64,000 bases of DNA from Sinomonas susongensis (GTDB taxonomy: Bacteria > Actinomycetota > Actinomycetes > Actinomycetales > Micrococcaceae): assembly GCF_005877005.1 (NCBI RefSeq), contig NZ_SSNH01000006.1:124001-188000 (forward strand), given 5' to 3'. Shown in pieces: positions 61,659-64,000 of the stretch. Each line of letters opens with the position of its first letter. Position 1 is the stretch's first letter. Under the pieces are notes generated by a model. The model saw only the letters and a list, made by a program, of their open reading frames with translations, made no database searches and was not told the origin of the DNA. The position numbers and the translations under genes were made by a program.

Positions 61659-61730
61659 GATCAATCGCGTTGAGCGATTGATCGACGGATCCGGCGGGCG
61701 GATCGCCCCAGGGGCCCCGCCGCCGGATCC
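61659..61730 (+). terminator. Hairpins after the cold-shock gene
   Basis: GATCAATCGC/GCGATTGATC (61659-61683) is a perfect 10-base hairpin with a 5-base loop; GGATCCGGCGG (61687-61697) pairs with CCGCCGGATCC (61720-61730). Together they separate the csp transcript from the desaturase. There is no clear T-run. Confidence 0.55.
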
Positions 61731-61743
61731 CACCCCAACGAGG

Positions 61744-62886
61744 GTGACCGCACAATTACATCCACTGAACAGGTGCCTGATCGCCGTAGTCTCTAGCCCC
61801 GCACTTCCTTCCTCTTCCGGTCGTCGAACCTATGCGGGCACGGAGACTTTCCCTCCGCTGACCAAGGCCTACCTGGGTCTCTCCCAGACGATCCGCGAGT
61901 CGGGCCTCCTACGCCGTGCCCGATGGTTCTACGCGCTCGTAGGCGGAATCCTCCTGGTCGGCCTCGCGGCATGCACCGCCGGTTCGGTTCTTCTGGGTGA
62001 GAGCTGGTTCCAGCTCCTCATTGCTGCCGCTCTCGGCATCCTCTTCACGCAGGTGGCGTTCCTCGCGCACGAGGCTGGCCACCGCCAGATCCTCGCGGGC
62101 GGACCGGCCAACGATGTGCTGGCCCGAGCCCTCGCCGTTGTAGCCGGGGTGAGCTTCTCGTGGTGGGATTCAAAGCACACACGTCATCATGCGAACCCGA
62201 ACCGGGTGGGCCGCGATCCAGACATCGAGGTCGACACGGTCTCCTTCCTCGAGGAAGACGCGGCGAAGGCGAGGGGATGGCGGGCCTTCATCACTCGCCG
62301 CCAGGGGTGGCTGTTCTTCCCTCTCCTGACGCTCGAGGGCATCAACCTGCACTATCTGAGCTTCCGGCACCTCTTCTCCAGACGCCCGGTCAAGGCACGC
62401 TGGACCGAACTGGGCCTGCTCGCACTCCGCTTCGGCCTGGTCCTGGTACCGCTCTTCTGGGGGCTGCCGCTGGGCATGGGATTCGCATTCCTCGGTGTCC
62501 AGGTCGCGGTGTTCGGGCTCTACATGGGGGCGACCTTCGCGCCGAACCACAAGGGGATGCCCATCGTGGCAGCTGACGCGAAGCTCGACTTCTTCAGCAA
62601 GCAGGTCCGGACCTCGCGGAACATCTCCGGCGGCTGGTGGGCCACGTGGCTCATGGGCGGCCTGAACTACCAGGTGGAGCACCACCTGTTCCCGAGCATG
62701 CCGCGGCCGCACCTCGCCAAGGCCCGCAGGCTGGTGCGGGAGCAGTGCGCCCAGCTCGCCGTCCCGTACGCGGAGACGACCATCTGGCGCTCCTACGGGA
62801 TCGTGATCTCCTACCTCAACAGGGTCGGGCTCGCGGCCCGGGACCCCTTCGAGTGCCCCGTCAGCGCCCGCTTCCGGCGCATCTGA
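61744..62886 (+). CDS. Membrane fatty-acid desaturase
   Basis: The 380-residue di-iron desaturase introduces a double bond into acyl chains, adjusting membrane fluidity. The three histidine boxes are HEAGH (109-113), HTRHH (145-149) and QVEHHLFP (310-317), with hydrophobic stretches between them. Start choice is uncertain: an ATG at 61678 falls inside the csp terminator hairpin, so I chose the GTG at 61744, although its ribosome site is weak. It is adjacent to csp, which fits cold adaptation (inference). Confidence 0.88.
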   Translation: MTAQLHPLNRCLIAVVSSPALPSSSGRRTYAGTETFPPLTKAYLGLSQTIRESGLLRRARWFYALVGGILLVGLAACTAGSVLLGESWFQLLIAAALGILFTQVAFLAHEAGHRQILAGGPANDVLARALAVVAGVSFSWWDSKHTRHHANPNRVGRDPDIEVDTVSFLEEDAAKARGWRAFITRRQGWLFFPLLTLEGINLHYLSFRHLFSRRPVKARWTELGLLALRFGLVLVPLFWGLPLGMGFAFLGVQVAVFGLYMGATFAPNHKGMPIVAADAKLDFFSKQVRTSRNISGGWWATWLMGGLNYQVEHHLFPSMPRPHLAKARRLVREQCAQLAVPYAETTIWRSYGIVISYLNRVGLAARDPFECPVSARFRRI

Positions 62887-62917
62887 GAGCATCATCGAGT
62901 CGACCGCATACAGCGCG

Positions 62918-63235
62918 GTGCCGATGCTGTCCTCAGGTGCCGAAGGGGTTGCGCCGGATCACGAGAACGACTTCACCCTGCTCTCCGACATCTTCCCGAC
63001 GGGGTACCACGGCGCCGAACTCGCAGAGGTGAGCCCCGGGCACACCGTCGTCGTGTTCGGTGGGCAGTGCCCGGGGAAGAAGTACAACCGGTACCTGCGC
63101 GATCTCATCATCGCGGGCCGCGCCGAGCCCTCCCTCATCGTGTCGCATGAGGTCGGGCTCGACGAGGCTCCGGATGCCTATGAGAAGTTCGACAAGCGCG
63201 TAGACGGCTACACGAAGGTGCTACCGCACCCGTGA
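62918..63235 (+). pseudogene. Remnant of a zinc alcohol/formaldehyde dehydrogenase with internal deletion
   Basis: The 105-codon frame matches two separated parts of glutathione-independent formaldehyde dehydrogenase-like enzymes. TLLSDIFPTGYHGAELAEVS and TVVVFG belong to the region before the coenzyme loop, and directly after them comes GQCPGKKYNRYLRDLIIAGR and the normal C-terminus ending GYTKVLPHP. The N-terminal domain and about 130 residues of the Rossmann domain are missing. It is unlikely to be functional. Confidence 0.82.
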
Positions 63236-63253
63236 GCTAGGCGACGCTTCGAG

Positions 63254-64000
63254 TCACAGCGTGGACGTGTCGATCACGAACCGGTAGCGGACGTCGCTTG
63301 CAACGACGCGGTCCCAGGCCTCGTTGATCTTCTCGGCTGGGATGACCTCGATTTCTGCGCCGAGCCCATGCTCGGCGCAGAAGTCGAGCATCTCCTGCGT
63401 CTGGCGGATGCCGCCGTTCTTCGTTCCGGCGAGGCGGCGGCGGAAGCCGACGAGGGAGCCGGGGCCGAAGCTCATCGGGTTCTCCGGGAGTCCGGCCGCG
63501 ACGAACGTTCCGTCGAGGGCCAGGAGGGACAGGTAGGCGTCGAGGTCCAGGTCGGAGGAGACCGTGCTGACAATCAGGTCGAAGCGACCCTGAAGGTCCT
63601 CGAACGTGCTCTCGTCCGAGCTGGCGTAGTAGTGGTCCGCACCGAGCCGGAACGCGTCGTCCTGCTTCTTGAGCGACTGGCTGATGACCGAGACCTCGGC
63701 ACCGAGCGCGTGGGCGATCTTGACGCCCATGTGCCCGAGGCCGCCCATCCCGACAATTGCGACCTGCTTGCCGGGGCCGGCCTGCCAGGTCTTCAGCGGT
63801 GAGTACAGCGTGATTCCGGCGCACAGCAGAGGCGCGGCGACGTCGAGGTCGAGCCCGTCAGGGATCCGCAGGACATAGTCCTCCTCGACGGTGATGTAGG
63901 TGCTGTACCCGCCTGCGGTCGGTTTGCCGTCGCGGCCGATGGCGTTGTAGGTGCCGATCTCGCCCTCGAGGCAGTACTGCTCCTCACCGGCGAGGCAGTT
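63254..64000 (-). CDS. NAD(P)-dependent zinc alcohol dehydrogenase (CAD/YahK-like), 5' part outside the window
   Basis: The visible 248 residues are the C-terminal two thirds of a cinnamyl-alcohol-dehydrogenase-type MDR enzyme. At the window edge [13 protein letters not shown] carries the last two structural-zinc cysteines. [20 protein letters not shown] holds the conserved Cys of the catalytic-zinc site, and [20 protein letters not shown] is the NADP-binding loop. It reduces aldehydes with NADPH. The start lies beyond 64000. The converging remnant of another alcohol dehydrogenase is 18 bases away. Confidence 0.92.
   Translation of the reverse strand, partial: NCLAGEEQYCLEGEIGTYNAIGRDGKPTAGGYSTYITVEEDYVLRIPDGLDLDVAAPLLCAGITLYSPLKTWQAGPGKQVAIVGMGGLGHMGVKIAHALGAEVSVISQSLKKQDDAFRLGADHYYASSDESTFEDLQGRFDLIVSTVSSDLDLDAYLSLLALDGTFVAAGLPENPMSFGPGSLVGFRRRLAGTKNGGIRQTQEMLDFCAEHGLGAEIEVIPAEKINEAWDRVVASDVRYRFVIDTSTL

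Overview
The window is high-GC DNA (C or G at most third codon positions) with GTG/TTG starts, ATGA/GTGA start-stop overlaps, a bacterial proteasome activator ending in GQYL, an LGFP-repeat exoprotein and SPW/ANTAR proteins. This points to a Gram-positive actinobacterium, most likely a soil Micrococcaceae of the Arthrobacter/Sinomonas type (inference; no rRNA is present). I see no integrase, transposase, CRISPR array or phage gene. About 95% of the sequence is coding, and the only gap above 300 bases (31.37-31.89 kb) is filled by repeats.

Layout. 0-9.2 kb: a truncated Clp N-domain protein behind a HAIR-like operator, a pyruvate oxidase-type ThDP enzyme, an HxlR regulator divergent from an NAD(P)-binding protein, a secreted phosphoesterase, an Rrf2 Fe-S regulator, phosphomannomutase, and a second ThDP enzyme. 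9.3-20.9 kb: RecQ fused to a phosphoribosyltransferase-like tail, tRNA-Ser(GCU), an S9 peptidase, a large FAD protein, a VOC protein, tRNA-Ser(UGA), a quinone oxidoreductase, Bpa and its downstream partner, an aldo/keto reductase, and an orphan Vsr. 20.9-31.4 kb: stress/envelope-type small proteins, then a tightly coupled six-gene minus-strand set (SDR, membrane protein, gluconate dehydrogenase-type subunit 3, GMC oxidoreductase, third ThDP enzyme, enolase-superfamily protein) that looks like an oxidative sugar/acid pathway, then topoisomerase IB, GlsB and a degenerate SDR.

31.4-50.8 kb is the most unusual part. Two inverted arrays of a strict 21-bp repeat flank a glycan locus. It has two divergent arms. 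The minus arm holds GT9, a molybdo-oxidoreductase broken by an amber codon, a small helical protein, a Zn-type dehydrogenase, a divergent PTPS-fold protein and a GT4. The plus arm holds GmhB, GT9, GT, GT4, GmhA, HldE, SDR, then a catalytically dead ALDH-like protein, a second HldE fusion and a GT2, with a third GT9 on the minus strand. Together GmhA, HldE and GmhB can make ADP-D-glycero-D-manno-heptose from sedoheptulose 7-phosphate. The seven glycosyltransferases could use it for a cell-surface glycan or a secreted metabolite, although this lineage has no LPS. No HldD epimerase is present in the window.

50.8-64 kb: membrane and stress genes, an Orn/Lys/Arg-type decarboxylase, a GAF-ANTAR antiterminator that looks leaderless, an orphan PAS histidine kinase, an SPW protein, amylosucrase, a secreted LGFP metalloprotease, cold-shock protein, a fatty-acid desaturase, a deleted alcohol dehydrogenase remnant, and an intact alcohol dehydrogenase running off the window edge.
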